Below are positions 16,095 to 24,793 of a DNA stretch of 64,000 nt, one piece after another; the stretch's first letter is position 1; each line of letters begins with the position of its first letter. The stretch lies in assembly GCF_900454685.1 (NCBI RefSeq), contig NZ_UATM01000032.1:682001-746000 (forward strand). The letters run 5' to 3'. The notes beneath the pieces are model-generated. The model did not search any database and was not told the origin of the DNA. It saw nothing but the letters and a program-made list of their open reading frames with translations. This DNA comes from Peptoniphilus harei. GTDB lineage: Bacteria > Bacillota > Clostridia > Tissierellales > Peptoniphilaceae. Both the position numbers and the translations under genes were made by a program.

Positions 16095-16307
16095 ATGGAA
16101 ATAGAAAATGTAGTAATAGAAAATAAAATTGCTGAGTACAGGAAAGGGCTTGGGCTCTCTCAACACAAGTTGGCTAAGGCTGTGGGACTTAAGAGGAGGT
16201 CAATCATGGCCTATGAGAATAACACAATTAGTCCAACCCTTGAGACAGCCTACAAAATCTCAAAGGTCTTGGGCAAGGATATCAAGGAAGTTTTTATATT
16301 TAAGTGA
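16095..16307 (+). CDS. XRE-family (Cro/CI) helix-turn-helix regulator
   Basis: A 70-residue single-domain HTH protein: KIAEYRKGLGLSQHKLAKAV, LKRRSIMAYENNTISPTLETAYKISKVLG. The size and closing sequence KDIKEVFIFK match small YgzD-like regulators. It starts a tight cluster with the following gene (7 bases downstream), the GNAT gene and a small membrane protein, so it probably controls that cluster and itself. Confidence 0.88.
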   Translation: MEIENVVIENKIAEYRKGLGLSQHKLAKAVGLKRRSIMAYENNTISPTLETAYKISKVLGKDIKEVFIFK

Positions 16308-16314
16308 GGTTTTT

Positions 16315-16731
16315 ATGGGATTATTATTTAATGACAAGAAGGAATTTAGTGAAAAAGTTGAAAAAATATTTGGAGATAAGGACAACTATCTTGTAGCCTT
16401 TAAGGCCAATGACCTAAAGACAGGACTGGGCAAATTGATCCTAAGTAATATCTATTACACTTTTGATTCATCAAGGACCTTTATCCTCTATTTTAGCCCT
16501 AAGGGCCTTTATGAAAGTGAAATTTCTAATTCGATGAAGAGAGACTTTTTCCTCATGCCTTGGAATGAAATAGAAGAATTTGAAGTAGAAGATAAAAATA
16601 ATAAGGCCATCATAAGCCTTAGACACTTGGGAAAGAAGGTCATGTATGAAGTTGACTTCAAGGGCAAAATTTTTGATGGCAATGAAGAGAGATTTATGGA
16701 GTTGAAATCAAAGGATTGGAATAGGATTTAA
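16315..16731 (+). CDS. Hypothetical protein of the XRE cluster
   Basis: A 138-residue soluble protein. I take ATG 16315 as start because it follows the XRE stop by seven bases with GTGAGG as ribosome site; the longer open frame upstream only shadows the XRE gene. The sequence is beta-rich with FDSSRTFILYFSPKGLYESE and DFFLMPWNEIEEFEVEDKNN, resembling PH-like or YdeI-type small domains. No family is assigned. Confidence 0.6.
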   Translation: MGLLFNDKKEFSEKVEKIFGDKDNYLVAFKANDLKTGLGKLILSNIYYTFDSSRTFILYFSPKGLYESEISNSMKRDFFLMPWNEIEEFEVEDKNNKAIISLRHLGKKVMYEVDFKGKIFDGNEERFMELKSKDWNRI

Positions 16732-16735
16732 AAAT

Positions 16736-17275
16736 ATGGAGACAGAGAGACTTATTATTAGAAGGTGGACACTCGATGATGCAGAGTCTTTGTTTGAGTA
16801 TGCCAAGGACCCTGAGGTTGGACCAGTTGCAGGTTGGCCTGCCCACAAGACTATTGAAGATAGCATAAGCATAATAAAAAATGTTTTTAAAGGGGAAGAA
16901 ATCTATGCCCTTGCTCTTAAAGAAGACAACAAGGCAATTGGGGCAATTGGATTGAAATTAAGAGGCGATACAAATCTTACAGATAGGGATGATGAGTGCG
17001 AGCTTGGCTATTGGCTGGGCAAAGAATTTTGGGGAAGAGGACTTATGCCGGAAGCAGTTGGAGAAATCTTGAGATATGCCTTTTGTGACTTGGGCATGAC
17101 CAAGGTTTGGTGTGCCTACTACACAGGAAATGAAAAATCAAAGAGAGTTCAAGAGAAGTGTGGTTTTATTCCTCAAAAAGTAATAAAAGATGAATACCTT
17201 CCTCTCATGGACGAGAGGCGAGATGTAAATGTAAACTTACTTACGAGAGAAGAATTTTTAAAGAAAGAAGGATAA
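16736..17275 (+). CDS. GNAT-family N-acetyltransferase (RimJ/RimL-type)
   Basis: A 179-residue acetyltransferase: METERLIIRRWTLDDAESLF start, ELGYWLGKEFWGRGLMPEAV with the acetyl-CoA-binding loop, and NEKSKRVQEKCGF near the C-terminus. These signatures fit acetylation of a protein alpha-amino group or small amine using acetyl-CoA; the substrate is unknown. It starts four bases after the upstream gene and ends one base before the next, so it is operonic. Confidence 0.88.
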   Translation: METERLIIRRWTLDDAESLFEYAKDPEVGPVAGWPAHKTIEDSISIIKNVFKGEEIYALALKEDNKAIGAIGLKLRGDTNLTDRDDECELGYWLGKEFWGRGLMPEAVGEILRYAFCDLGMTKVWCAYYTGNEKSKRVQEKCGFIPQKVIKDEYLPLMDERRDVNVNLLTREEFLKKEG

Positions 17276-17276
17276 G

Positions 17277-17552
17277 ATGGGAATTATTTGTGGACTTATT
17301 GCAATATTTTTTGCTGTTAAAAATATTTTGGCTTGGTTAAATGGTAAGGATCCATATAGGGATAGGTTCCTCAGCATGGCCTTTACCTGTCTTGCTATTT
17401 TTGGATTTTACAATATGGGGGCAAATTTCTTGGCAAAAGAAGATATTGCTGGTGCCCTTGATGTCATCCCAACAATAAGATGGGCCCTATTTGTCTGTAC
17501 TATTGGGTCAATAATAGTCAATGGCATGACAGTTTTTGTTAAGAAGAAATAA
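17277..17552 (+). CDS. Small hypothetical membrane protein
   Basis: A 91-residue protein with three hydrophobic segments (about residues 1-18, 30-50 and 65-85). It starts one base after the GNAT stop with AAAGAAGGA as ribosome site inside that gene, so it is translationally linked. No family is recognised. Confidence 0.6.
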   Translation: MGIICGLIAIFFAVKNILAWLNGKDPYRDRFLSMAFTCLAIFGFYNMGANFLAKEDIAGALDVIPTIRWALFVCTIGSIIVNGMTVFVKKK

Positions 17553-17586
17553 ATTTATAAGGAAGAAAAATTTGGGAGTGAAGAAG

Positions 17587-18808
17587 ATGAAGGAAAAAAG
17601 ATTTTCAAGAGCCATGACCTTTATAATTTTATTTGGGATTGTCAGCCTCTTTTCAGATATGACTCATGAAGGGGCCTCAAGCATTAGGGGAGCTTATCTT
17701 GCCCTACTTGGTGCCTCGGCAGGAACTATTGGATTTATATCTGGTCTGGGAGAACTCATTGGTTACTCCATGAGATATGTCTTTGGAAAAATTACCGACA
17801 GGACGAAAAAGTATTGGCCCATGGTAATCTTTGGCTACATATTAGATATCTTGGCAGTGCCAGCCCTTGCCCTAGTTGGTGAAAAAGGTTGGATAGCTGC
17901 TGCCCTCTTGCTTGTCATCCAAAGGATGGGGAAGGCAATAAAAAAACCTGCCAAGGACACTATAATGTCCTTTGCTGCCAGTCAAGAAGGAGTTGGCAAG
18001 TCCTTTGGGATCCAAGAGATGCTAGACCAAATTGGAGCCTTCTTGGGACCAGTCTTTTTATATCTAGTCATGTTATTTAAAACAGATGGCACAACTTTTG
18101 AAATTTATAGAACTGCCTTTGCCTTCTTGGCAATCCCAGGTTTTATTACGATCCTCCTTTTATTCATAACTAAGAGGGAGTTTCCAAACCCAGAGGCCTT
18201 TGAACCTGAAGCAAAAAAAAGAAGAAGCCTTTGTCATGAAGAAGTCCTTTATTTATTACATTGTGGGGATTTCATTTTTTGCTTTTGGCTTTATGGACTA
18301 CGCTCTTGTCATCATGCACATATCCAAAAACTTTACAGGCCTTGGAGGATCTTATGGAACTTTTAGGCTAATAAGTGAAGAGACTCTACCACTTTTATAC
18401 GCAGGAGCCATGTTAGTGGATGCTGTGGCTGCTCTTGTCTTTGGTCACATCTATGACAAAAAGGGAGTGAGGGCCCTTGTCATCTCAACGATTATTTCTG
18501 CCCCCTTCTCTCTTTTCATCTTTGGCTTCAAAAGTGAACTTGCGCTTTTATTTGGCCTAGTCCTTTGGGGAATAGGCATGGGTGCTCAAGAATCCATCTT
18601 AAAGGCTGCTGTGACTTCTATGGTTCCAAAGAAAAACAGGGCAACGGGCTATGGAATCTTTGAATGCTCCTTTGGAATTTTTTGGTTCTTGGGGTCCTGG
18701 ATACTTGGAGTGATTTATTCTAAGTCTCTTCCACTGATGATTGGCCTTTCAATTTTTGCCCAAGTCTTAGCAATTCCTTTTTACCTAAAAGCTTCTAGAG
18801 AAATTTAA
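17587..18808 (+). pseudogene. MFS transporter, frameshifted in an eight-A run
   Basis: The N-terminal half (RFSRAMTFIILFGIVSLFSD, MTHEGASSIRGAYLALLGAS, GKITDRTKKYWPMVIFGY) and the C-terminal half (KKSFIYYIVGISFFAFGFMD, GHIYDKKGVRAL, MGAQESILKAAVTSMVPKKNRATGYG) together make a 12-helix major facilitator of about 406 residues. The frame shifts at the A8 run 18213-18220; with seven A the join would read EPEAKKEEAFVMKKSF. The function resembles drug/multi-drug exporters with the motif DxTHEG. Either the gene is off, phase-variable, or the extra A is a sequencing error. I start at ATG 17587, behind GGGAGTG. Confidence 0.85.
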
Positions 18809-18840
18809 AAATAAAGATACAAATTAAAATAAGAAAATTT

Positions 18841-18863
18841 GACGGCTTAGCCGTCTTTTTTTA
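18841..18863 (+). terminator. Terminator after the MFS gene
   Basis: GACGGCTTAGCCGTC hairpin (18841-18855) followed by seven T. Confidence 0.92.
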
Positions 18864-18959
18864 TATAACTTTGCAAATTCTTTACAAATTTTTTACTTTT
18901 CCTTTAAAAATTAGAAATTATATTGTAAGATGAAATTGAAATACAATTTGGGAGGACTT

Positions 18960-20558
18960 ATGTCAATTAATTATTTTATTGAACTATTAGGAGGACTTGC
19001 TCTTTTCCTTTATGGAATGGAAATGATGAGCTCGGGCCTCGAACTAGTCGCAGGTGATAGACTCCGAGTTGTCATTGAAAAGATGACGTCCAACTTCTTC
19101 AAATCTATTCTAGTTGGTGCTCTTGTCACAGCAGTTATCCAATCATCTTCAGCGACTACAGTAATGGTTGTAGGTTTTGTAAATGCAGGCCTAATGACTA
19201 TTTATCAGTCTGTTGGAATTATTATGGGAGCAAACATTGGTACAACAATCACAGGTCAGTTGGTAGCCCTAAACATTTCAACCCTAGCACCTATAATTGC
19301 CTTTATAGGTTTTTTGATGAGCACTTTCTCCAAGAGTAAGAAGAAAAGATACGTAGGTCAAGCTGTTATAGGCCTTGGATTTTTATTCATGGGTATGCAA
19401 TTTATGAGTGACTCCATGGAACCCCTAAGGGACTATCCTGGATTTTCAACTGTAATGACTAAGTTTGACAATCCAATCTTGGGAGTTTTGGCAGGTACAG
19501 GTATAACAGCCTTACTCCAATCTTCATCAGCATCTCTTGGTATCTTGCAAGCCGTTGCCAATCAAGGTGTAATATCACTTCACTCAGCCATGTATATAAT
19601 CCTAGGATTTAACATTGGTACTTGTGTGACTTCAGTTTTATCTTCAGTTGGATCTTCCAAGAACGCAAGAAGGACTGCCCTAGTTCACGTTCTCTTTAAC
19701 ATTATTGGTACAATAATATTTATCCTTGTATCCTTTGTGATCCCAATAGACGAGATAGTAGAAAGATTTTCAAGGAACTTACCGGCAGCAGAGATTGCCA
19801 ACCTTCACACACTCTTTAATATTGCAACTACAATCATTTTAATTCCTTTCTCCAAGAAGCTTGCAGACCTAGCCTTCAAGATTATTCCTGGTATAGACAA
19901 GGAACAAGAAGAGATGTCTCTACAATATATCAACTTAAATGTTACAAAGGATGCACCAGCAACCTTTACTGATGTCAAGGCAGAGGTTAGAAGGCTACTT
20001 GATATTGTAACTATGAACTATGAGTCCTCTGTTGAACTCTTAAGAGAGTTTGACGACGAGAAATACGACGAAATATTTAGGAGAGAGGGAGTTATTAACT
20101 ACCTCAACAAACAAATTTCGGCCTTTATTATTGATTCACTAGGCCTACCAATGAATAAGGAAACTTCTGCAAACTTTGCAGCTTATCTTAGAATATCTAG
20201 AGACATGGAAAGAATTGGGGACCACTCCAAAAATATTGCTGAAGTTGCCAAGTTAAAAAATGACGAAGGTCTTTTCTTCACAGATGTGACTTTTGATGAA
20301 ATGAGAGAAATAAATACTATTATTGAAAAAATGTTCCACTCCTATGACGGAGACATGGAAAAAGACCAAAGAGTTGTATTCATGCGTGAGTCCAATGAAC
20401 TTGTTCAAAAAGAGGCTTCTGACTTTAGGAACAACCACATGATAAGGATGAGAGAAAAAATTTGTAATCCTGAATCAGGACTTCTTTATGAAAAAACTCT
20501 TGCAGCTATGGAAAGAATTTCATCTTATATTTCCAACGCTGGAAAGCTTTCAATATAA
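18960..20558 (+). CDS. Na/Pi cotransporter family protein (NptA-like) with PhoU-like tail
   Basis: A 532-residue protein. The membrane half has the duplicated Na/Pi signature: AVIQSSSATTVMVVGFVNAG with GANIGTTITGQ, and ALLQSSSASLGILQAVANQG with GFNIGTCVTSVL. The C-terminal part (about residues 350-532) is a helical PhoU-like domain (ISRDMERIGDHSKNIAEVA). It should move phosphate or a sodium-coupled anion. GGGAGG at 18950-18955 lies just before ATG 18960, so I prefer it over the in-frame ATG at 18930. Monocistronic with a terminator at 20584-20611. Confidence 0.9.
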   Translation: MSINYFIELLGGLALFLYGMEMMSSGLELVAGDRLRVVIEKMTSNFFKSILVGALVTAVIQSSSATTVMVVGFVNAGLMTIYQSVGIIMGANIGTTITGQLVALNISTLAPIIAFIGFLMSTFSKSKKKRYVGQAVIGLGFLFMGMQFMSDSMEPLRDYPGFSTVMTKFDNPILGVLAGTGITALLQSSSASLGILQAVANQGVISLHSAMYIILGFNIGTCVTSVLSSVGSSKNARRTALVHVLFNIIGTIIFILVSFVIPIDEIVERFSRNLPAAEIANLHTLFNIATTIILIPFSKKLADLAFKIIPGIDKEQEEMSLQYINLNVTKDAPATFTDVKAEVRRLLDIVTMNYESSVELLREFDDEKYDEIFRREGVINYLNKQISAFIIDSLGLPMNKETSANFAAYLRISRDMERIGDHSKNIAEVAKLKNDEGLFFTDVTFDEMREINTIIEKMFHSYDGDMEKDQRVVFMRESNELVQKEASDFRNNHMIRMREKICNPESGLLYEKTLAAMERISSYISNAGKLSI

Positions 20559-20583
20559 TAAATTAATTGAAAATGATAAAAAT

Positions 20584-20611
20584 TAATCTGCTTTCGGGCA
20601 GATTTTTTTTT
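20584..20611 (+). terminator. Terminator of the Na/Pi gene
   Basis: AATCTGC (20584-20590) pairs with GCAGATT (20598-20604), followed by eight T. Confidence 0.9.
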
Positions 20612-20654
20612 ATTGAGAATTTTTAATTTTAAAAATTAGGAAGTTCTGGTAACT

Positions 20655-20793
20655 TATGAGGTCATAAAAATTTGAGAAATCCTCAAAGCTTTTGGCGTTA
20701 TAAAAAATTATGAAGTCATAGAAAAATGTGAAGTTATAGAAAATTATAAAGTTATTAAGAATTATGAAGTCTTAGAAGATATTGAATCATAAA
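20655..20793 (+). repeat. Tandem imperfect 18-bp repeats (about seven to eight units)
   Basis: Units of the form TATGAAGTCATAGAAAAT follow each other from about 20655 to 20786. In the frame of the repeat they read YEVIKI, stop-EILKA, FGVIKN, YEVIEK, CEVIEN, YKVIKN, YEVLED, IES-stop. One stop codon interrupts the second unit, and no start or ribosome site is visible, so it is either a decayed repeat protein or a DNA-level minisatellite. The remaining bases to 20926 hold nothing recognised except the promoter-proximal TTTACA-type sequence before the next gene. Confidence 0.65.
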
Positions 20794-20926
20794 TCAATAC
20801 AAAATTTAAAAATTTAAAAAATTCATGAAGATCCACAAGTTATTGAAAGAAATCAAAACAAAGAACTACAAAAGAAAATTTGTTTACAAACACAAGTTTC
20901 GATGTTAGAATGACCTTGGTGGTAAT

Positions 20927-22156
20927 ATGGAATTAAAAGAAAAAATAAAAATTTTGTCTGATGCTGCAAAGTATGACGTGAGCTGCTCATCTTCTGGATC
21001 CAATAGAAAGAATAAGGGTGGACTAGGAAACGCTAGCCAAAGTGGAATCTGCCACTCCTGGTCTGAAGATGGCAGGTGCATATCTCTTCTTAAGATACTT
21101 TTTACAAATCACTGCATCTACGACTGCAACTACTGCATCAATGCCAAGAGTGTGGACTCCAAGAGGGCGGCTTTTACAGTTGATGAAGTAGTTGATTTAA
21201 CTATAAATTTTTACAAGAGAAATTACATTGAGGGTCTCTTCTTGTCTTCTGGTATCTTCAAGTCCTGCGACTACACCATGGAAAAATTAATAGAAGTTGC
21301 AAAGAGGCTTCGCCAAGAAGAAAACTTCAACGGTTACATACACATGAAGGCCATACCAGGTGCCAGCCAAGACCTTATAAAAGAGCTGGGCCGATACGTA
21401 GACAGGATGAGCATAAACATCGAGCTCCCAACAGAAAAGAGCCTGGCCCTTCTTGCTCCAGAAAAAAGTCTTGATGAAATAACAAGGCCCATGGACCTAG
21501 TTTCCAAAACCTTAAAGATCAACAAGCTTGAAAAGAAAAAATATAAAAAATTTTCAAAGAAGGACTTGTTTTTGCCAGCAGGTCAAACTAGTCAGATGAT
21601 CGTTGGAGCAGGTGATATTCACGACAGGGATGTCCTCACAAGGTCCCAGTCCCTCTACGATAATTACAATCTAAAGAGGGTCTACTACTCCGCCTATGTG
21701 CCTGTGAGAGAAGATTCCAAATTGCCAAAGATAAAGACACCCCTCATTCGTGAACACAGGATTTATCAGGCAGACTTCCTCCTGAGATTTTATGGTTTTA
21801 GGGCAGGGGAACTCTTAAGCGAGAGTAAAAGAGATTTTGACTTAAATCTTGACCCAAAGATGGACTGGGCTATAGAAAATTACAGTAATCCCACTGACAT
21901 TAACAAGGCAAGCCTTGAAGAACTTTTAAAGGTCCCAGGCTTTGGACCCCAGTCTGCAAGAAAAATTGTGAGAGCTAGGAGAGCCTTTAACTTGTCTCTT
22001 GAAGACCTAAAGAAGCTTAGGATTTCCACTAAGAGAGCCCTAAACTTTATAACAATTTCAGGCAAGTATTATGGGAGAAGATTTGATTCCAAAGAAGCCC
22101 TGAGGTCTTTGATGGTGGAGAGGGAAGGAGGAGAACAACTTAGTTTTCTCGACTAA
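20927..22156 (+). CDS. Putative DNA modification/repair radical SAM protein
   Basis: A 409-residue radical SAM enzyme: cluster motif CIYDCNYC (CX3CX2C, about residues 65-72) in TNHCIYDCNYCINAKS, then the AdoMet barrel (LFLSSGIF, MSINIELPTEKSL). The C-terminus carries a helix-hairpin-helix (NKASLEELLKVPGFGPQSARKIVRARR), a DNA-binding element. This combination defines the radical SAM protein linked to uracil-DNA-glycosylase/DUF4130 proteins, thought to act in DNA repair or modification; the reaction is not established. The DUF4130 partner follows immediately, which confirms the family. Confidence 0.9.
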   Translation: MELKEKIKILSDAAKYDVSCSSSGSNRKNKGGLGNASQSGICHSWSEDGRCISLLKILFTNHCIYDCNYCINAKSVDSKRAAFTVDEVVDLTINFYKRNYIEGLFLSSGIFKSCDYTMEKLIEVAKRLRQEENFNGYIHMKAIPGASQDLIKELGRYVDRMSINIELPTEKSLALLAPEKSLDEITRPMDLVSKTLKINKLEKKKYKKFSKKDLFLPAGQTSQMIVGAGDIHDRDVLTRSQSLYDNYNLKRVYYSAYVPVREDSKLPKIKTPLIREHRIYQADFLLRFYGFRAGELLSESKRDFDLNLDPKMDWAIENYSNPTDINKASLEELLKVPGFGPQSARKIVRARRAFNLSLEDLKKLRISTKRALNFITISGKYYGRRFDSKEALRSLMVEREGGEQLSFLD

Positions 22157-22900
22157 GTGATAGATATGATTTACTTATACGACGGGACAATAGAAGGACT
22201 TTTTACAGTAATTTTTAATGCCTACAAGGTCCTAGAAGATGTGGACTTAATCACTAAGAGGTCAGGTCAAATGAATTTTATGGCTGACAGGATCAAGTGC
22301 TCCACAGAAATTGACAAGGCCAAGAGGGTTAGAGATTCAATAATAAAAAACTTTTCCTATTCATTTTATGATTCAGTCCTAAGGGTATTTGCGGCAAACA
22401 ACGAGAGAAAGGAAGTGGCCATAGCCAAGACCCTTAAAAAACTCTACACCCATGGATTTTATTATTATGAAAGTGCCGACGAAGACCTAGTTGAATTCAA
22501 AAATTTATTAAAGAGGGTCTCAGGAGAGATCCACTCTTTCAAGGGACTTCTTCGCTTTGAAGAAAAGGATGGCCTTCTCTTTGCCAAGTTTGAACCACAA
22601 AATGATATTTTGATTTTTGTCTACAAGCACTTCAAGAGAAGGCTAGTCAATGAAAAATTTGTAATTGCAGATATAGTTCGCAGCAAGGCCGTAATCTACA
22701 ATGGAGAGAGGGGCAACTTCTTTGACTTTGAAATGTCAGAAGATATGAAGACTGATGATTCTTATATTGACCTCTGGCTTTCCTTCTACGATGCTGTTGC
22801 AATTGATGAGAGAAAAAATGAAAAACTCAGGATGCAAAACATGCCAAAAAAATATTGGAAGAATTTGCCAGAGATGAACAGGCCAAAGAAATATGATTAA
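22157..22900 (+). CDS. DUF4130 protein, partner of the radical SAM enzyme
   Basis: A 247-residue protein that begins with the characteristic IYLYDGTIEGLFTVIFNAY and contains AIAKTLKKLYTHGFYYYE and a C-terminal MQNMPKKYWKNLPEM. In many bacteria this domain is fused to a UDG-family glycosylase; here the glycosylase part is missing, so the protein stops after DUF4130. The frame starts at GTG 22157, directly after the radical SAM stop; ATG 22166 is an alternative, and neither has a clear ribosome site, so coupling is likely. Function with the partner in DNA metabolism is inference from the conserved pairing. Confidence 0.88.
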   Translation: MIDMIYLYDGTIEGLFTVIFNAYKVLEDVDLITKRSGQMNFMADRIKCSTEIDKAKRVRDSIIKNFSYSFYDSVLRVFAANNERKEVAIAKTLKKLYTHGFYYYESADEDLVEFKNLLKRVSGEIHSFKGLLRFEEKDGLLFAKFEPQNDILIFVYKHFKRRLVNEKFVIADIVRSKAVIYNGERGNFFDFEMSEDMKTDDSYIDLWLSFYDAVAIDERKNEKLRMQNMPKKYWKNLPEMNRPKKYD

Positions 22901-22942
22901 TAATAATTTCTTCTAAGGGTATAAAGGACTTGGGAGGAAAAA

Positions 22943-23549
22943 ATGGAAAAAAATAGAATTGCAAACTTAAATACTTATATAGAAGACCATTATCATGGAG
23001 CAAGATTTATTGAGTCCAGCGATTTAGAATTGCCAGACTTCTTGCAAAGGGACTTTGATGACAGCCACAACAACTGCACCATAGCAAGCCTAACAAGGAT
23101 TATAAACTATTACTTTAGAGACAAGGACAAATTTGAAATCTATGATGAAGTCTTTGCAATCGCCAAGAAAAATGGCTATTTCAAAAAAAATAGGGACCCT
23201 TCCTGTGATGATCTCCCACATTGCCAATATTTATTTCAAGAAAAATAAAATTGACATAAGGGCAAGGGGAATTTACCTTGGCAACTTCTACTCCCACGTG
23301 AAGGATGAGATCGACAACTTTAGGCCCCTAGTTATGAACCTGGGATCAGGCTATTACAAGAACCATTCATTAGTTATCTCAGGTTATTCAATTTATAAAT
23401 TCAAGGGGATGAAGGTCAAGTTCTTGCACGTTTATGATGGATGGAACAAGACCAAGTCCTACATTGACTACAACGACCTAAGGGGATTTTTGAAGGTCCC
23501 AATTTTTTCCTACAATGTCTTTGATGTTGACATAGGGGAAGACTTGTAA
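22943..23549 (+). pseudogene. Papain-like (C39-type) protein, frameshifted in an eight-A run
   Basis: The first frame contains the candidate nucleophile region NNCTIASLTRIINYYF; the second contains KNHSLVISGYSIYKF (candidate His) and VYDGWNKT (candidate Asp), an order typical of papain-like C39-type folds. The frame is lost in the A8 run at 23183-23190; with seven A the text would continue GYFKKIGTLPVMISHIANIY. The full protein would have about 200 residues and no signal peptide. Ribosome site GGGAGG precedes the ATG. It sits downstream of the radical SAM/DUF4130 pair, but a shared job is not shown. Confidence 0.7.
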
Positions 23550-23577
23550 TAAAGTTTAAGACCAGACAGGTGATGAT

Positions 23578-24267
23578 ATGGAAAGAAATTATTTGAAATT
23601 TTTGGTGTCAGAGCTTATCTTCGTGAGAGAAGACACCCTTATAAATTTGATCCCCAAGACTGAAGAAAAGTATAGGGAGATCTTTGGGGAATTAGAAAAT
23701 TATGTAGATACACTAAATTTAAATATTAGAAAAGTTAGAAGAAACTTGAAACTCTTGGATAAACTTTCTCCAGACCTTGCAAAAAAAGAAGCAGAGAAAG
23801 AATTTAAAAAGGACCTTGATGAATTAAGAGAAGACCAAGACTATGAAGCTGAGCTTAAATTAGCTGACGATGAGGTCCAAAGACAGGTGGAAGACCTCTT
23901 TAGGGAAGCAATATTTTATTACAGTCCCAAGCTTTACGACTTTTCTCTTGAAGAATTCGACCAAGCGAGAAATGCCTTTAAGGCCTGCGACAAGGAAGGA
24001 CTTGAAAACTTTTTAAAAAAGGAAAGGCCCAAAGAACTTGAGATGAGTAATGACCAACTTGAAAAAATGAGGGAAGACCTTGAAATAGAAATTTCTATTT
24101 TATTTGAGAGATTTCCCCTCAATCAATTGGACATGCTTGAGGACAAGGAAGCCATTGACTTCAACCTCAATAGACTAAAAAATGTCTACGAAGAATACCA
24201 AGAAATCTACGGAAGCCTTGGCGAAGAATTAAATATTAAGATTGCAAAAAAAGAAACTACCTCTTAA
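23578..24267 (+). CDS. Hypothetical helical protein
   Basis: A 229-residue protein, almost entirely charged helix (for example DLAKKEAEKEFKKDLDELRE near 83-102) and probably a coiled-coil; no signal or membrane segment. It begins 28 bases after the papain-like pseudogene with AGGTGATG as ribosome site and looks co-transcribed with it. I do not recognise the family. Confidence 0.6.
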   Translation: MERNYLKFLVSELIFVREDTLINLIPKTEEKYREIFGELENYVDTLNLNIRKVRRNLKLLDKLSPDLAKKEAEKEFKKDLDELREDQDYEAELKLADDEVQRQVEDLFREAIFYYSPKLYDFSLEEFDQARNAFKACDKEGLENFLKKERPKELEMSNDQLEKMREDLEIEISILFERFPLNQLDMLEDKEAIDFNLNRLKNVYEEYQEIYGSLGEELNIKIAKKETTS

Positions 24268-24283
24268 AAAATTATGAGGTAGT
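24256..24283. terminator. Bidirectional terminator between convergent genes
   Basis: ACTACCTC (24256-24263) and GAGGTAGT (24276-24283) pair, followed by T6 on the + strand. It overlaps the 3' ends of both convergent genes. Confidence 0.8.
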
Positions 24284-24793
24284 TTTTTCATACTTATTTT
24301 TAATTATTTTTAGAGCCACAAGACTTGACAGGTATCCGAGTATTAGACCAGCCAAGACATCTGTTGGATAGTGTACTGATAGATACATACGTGAAAATCC
24401 TATTAAGGCAGCCAAGATAAGGGTAAGGGCTCCTTCTTTTTTATTGTAATAATAAATTGTAAAGGCTGCAGCAAAAGATGAGCCTGTGTGGCCTGATGGA
24501 AAGGAATAACCCATGGGCTCTTTTATCAAGAGGTCAAAGGCTTCTACCATAAAGGGTCTTGGTCTTCCAATGATGGGCTTTAAGATTAAAAGTCCAACAA
24601 TAGAAAAAATAATCAAACTTAAAAAAATACTAAGGGCTTTCTTTTTTGAGTCCTTATTTTTTTGGAAGAAGATAATAAGACCAAGGGCAATCCAAAAGAT
24701 TCCCCCATTGCCAAGACTTGTTATAAAAATCATGACCTTGTCTAGGATGGGGGAGTGGATTGATTCTAAAAATTTTAAGAATTGAACTTCCAT
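24272..24793 (-). CDS. PAP2-family membrane phosphatase
   Basis: A 173-residue protein with about five membrane segments and the three PAP2 motifs in order: KPIIGRPRP, PSGHTGSSF and SRMYLSVHYPTDVLAG. Phosphatidic acid phosphatase or undecaprenyl-diphosphatase activity is expected at the membrane face; which one cannot be told. It directly abuts the upstream LysR gene (start at 24793, LysR stop at 24794), so the two are one transcript on the minus strand. Confidence 0.88.
   Translation of the reverse strand: MEVQFLKFLESIHSPILDKVMIFITSLGNGGIFWIALGLIIFFQKNKDSKKKALSIFLSLIIFSIVGLLILKPIIGRPRPFMVEAFDLLIKEPMGYSFPSGHTGSSFAAAFTIYYYNKKEGALTLILAALIGFSRMYLSVHYPTDVLAGLILGYLSSLVALKIIKNKYEKTTS

Noticed and set aside
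16129..16314. N-terminal extension of the gene at 16315
   Set aside because: This part only shadows the XRE gene in another frame; ATG 16315 has a plausible ribosome site.
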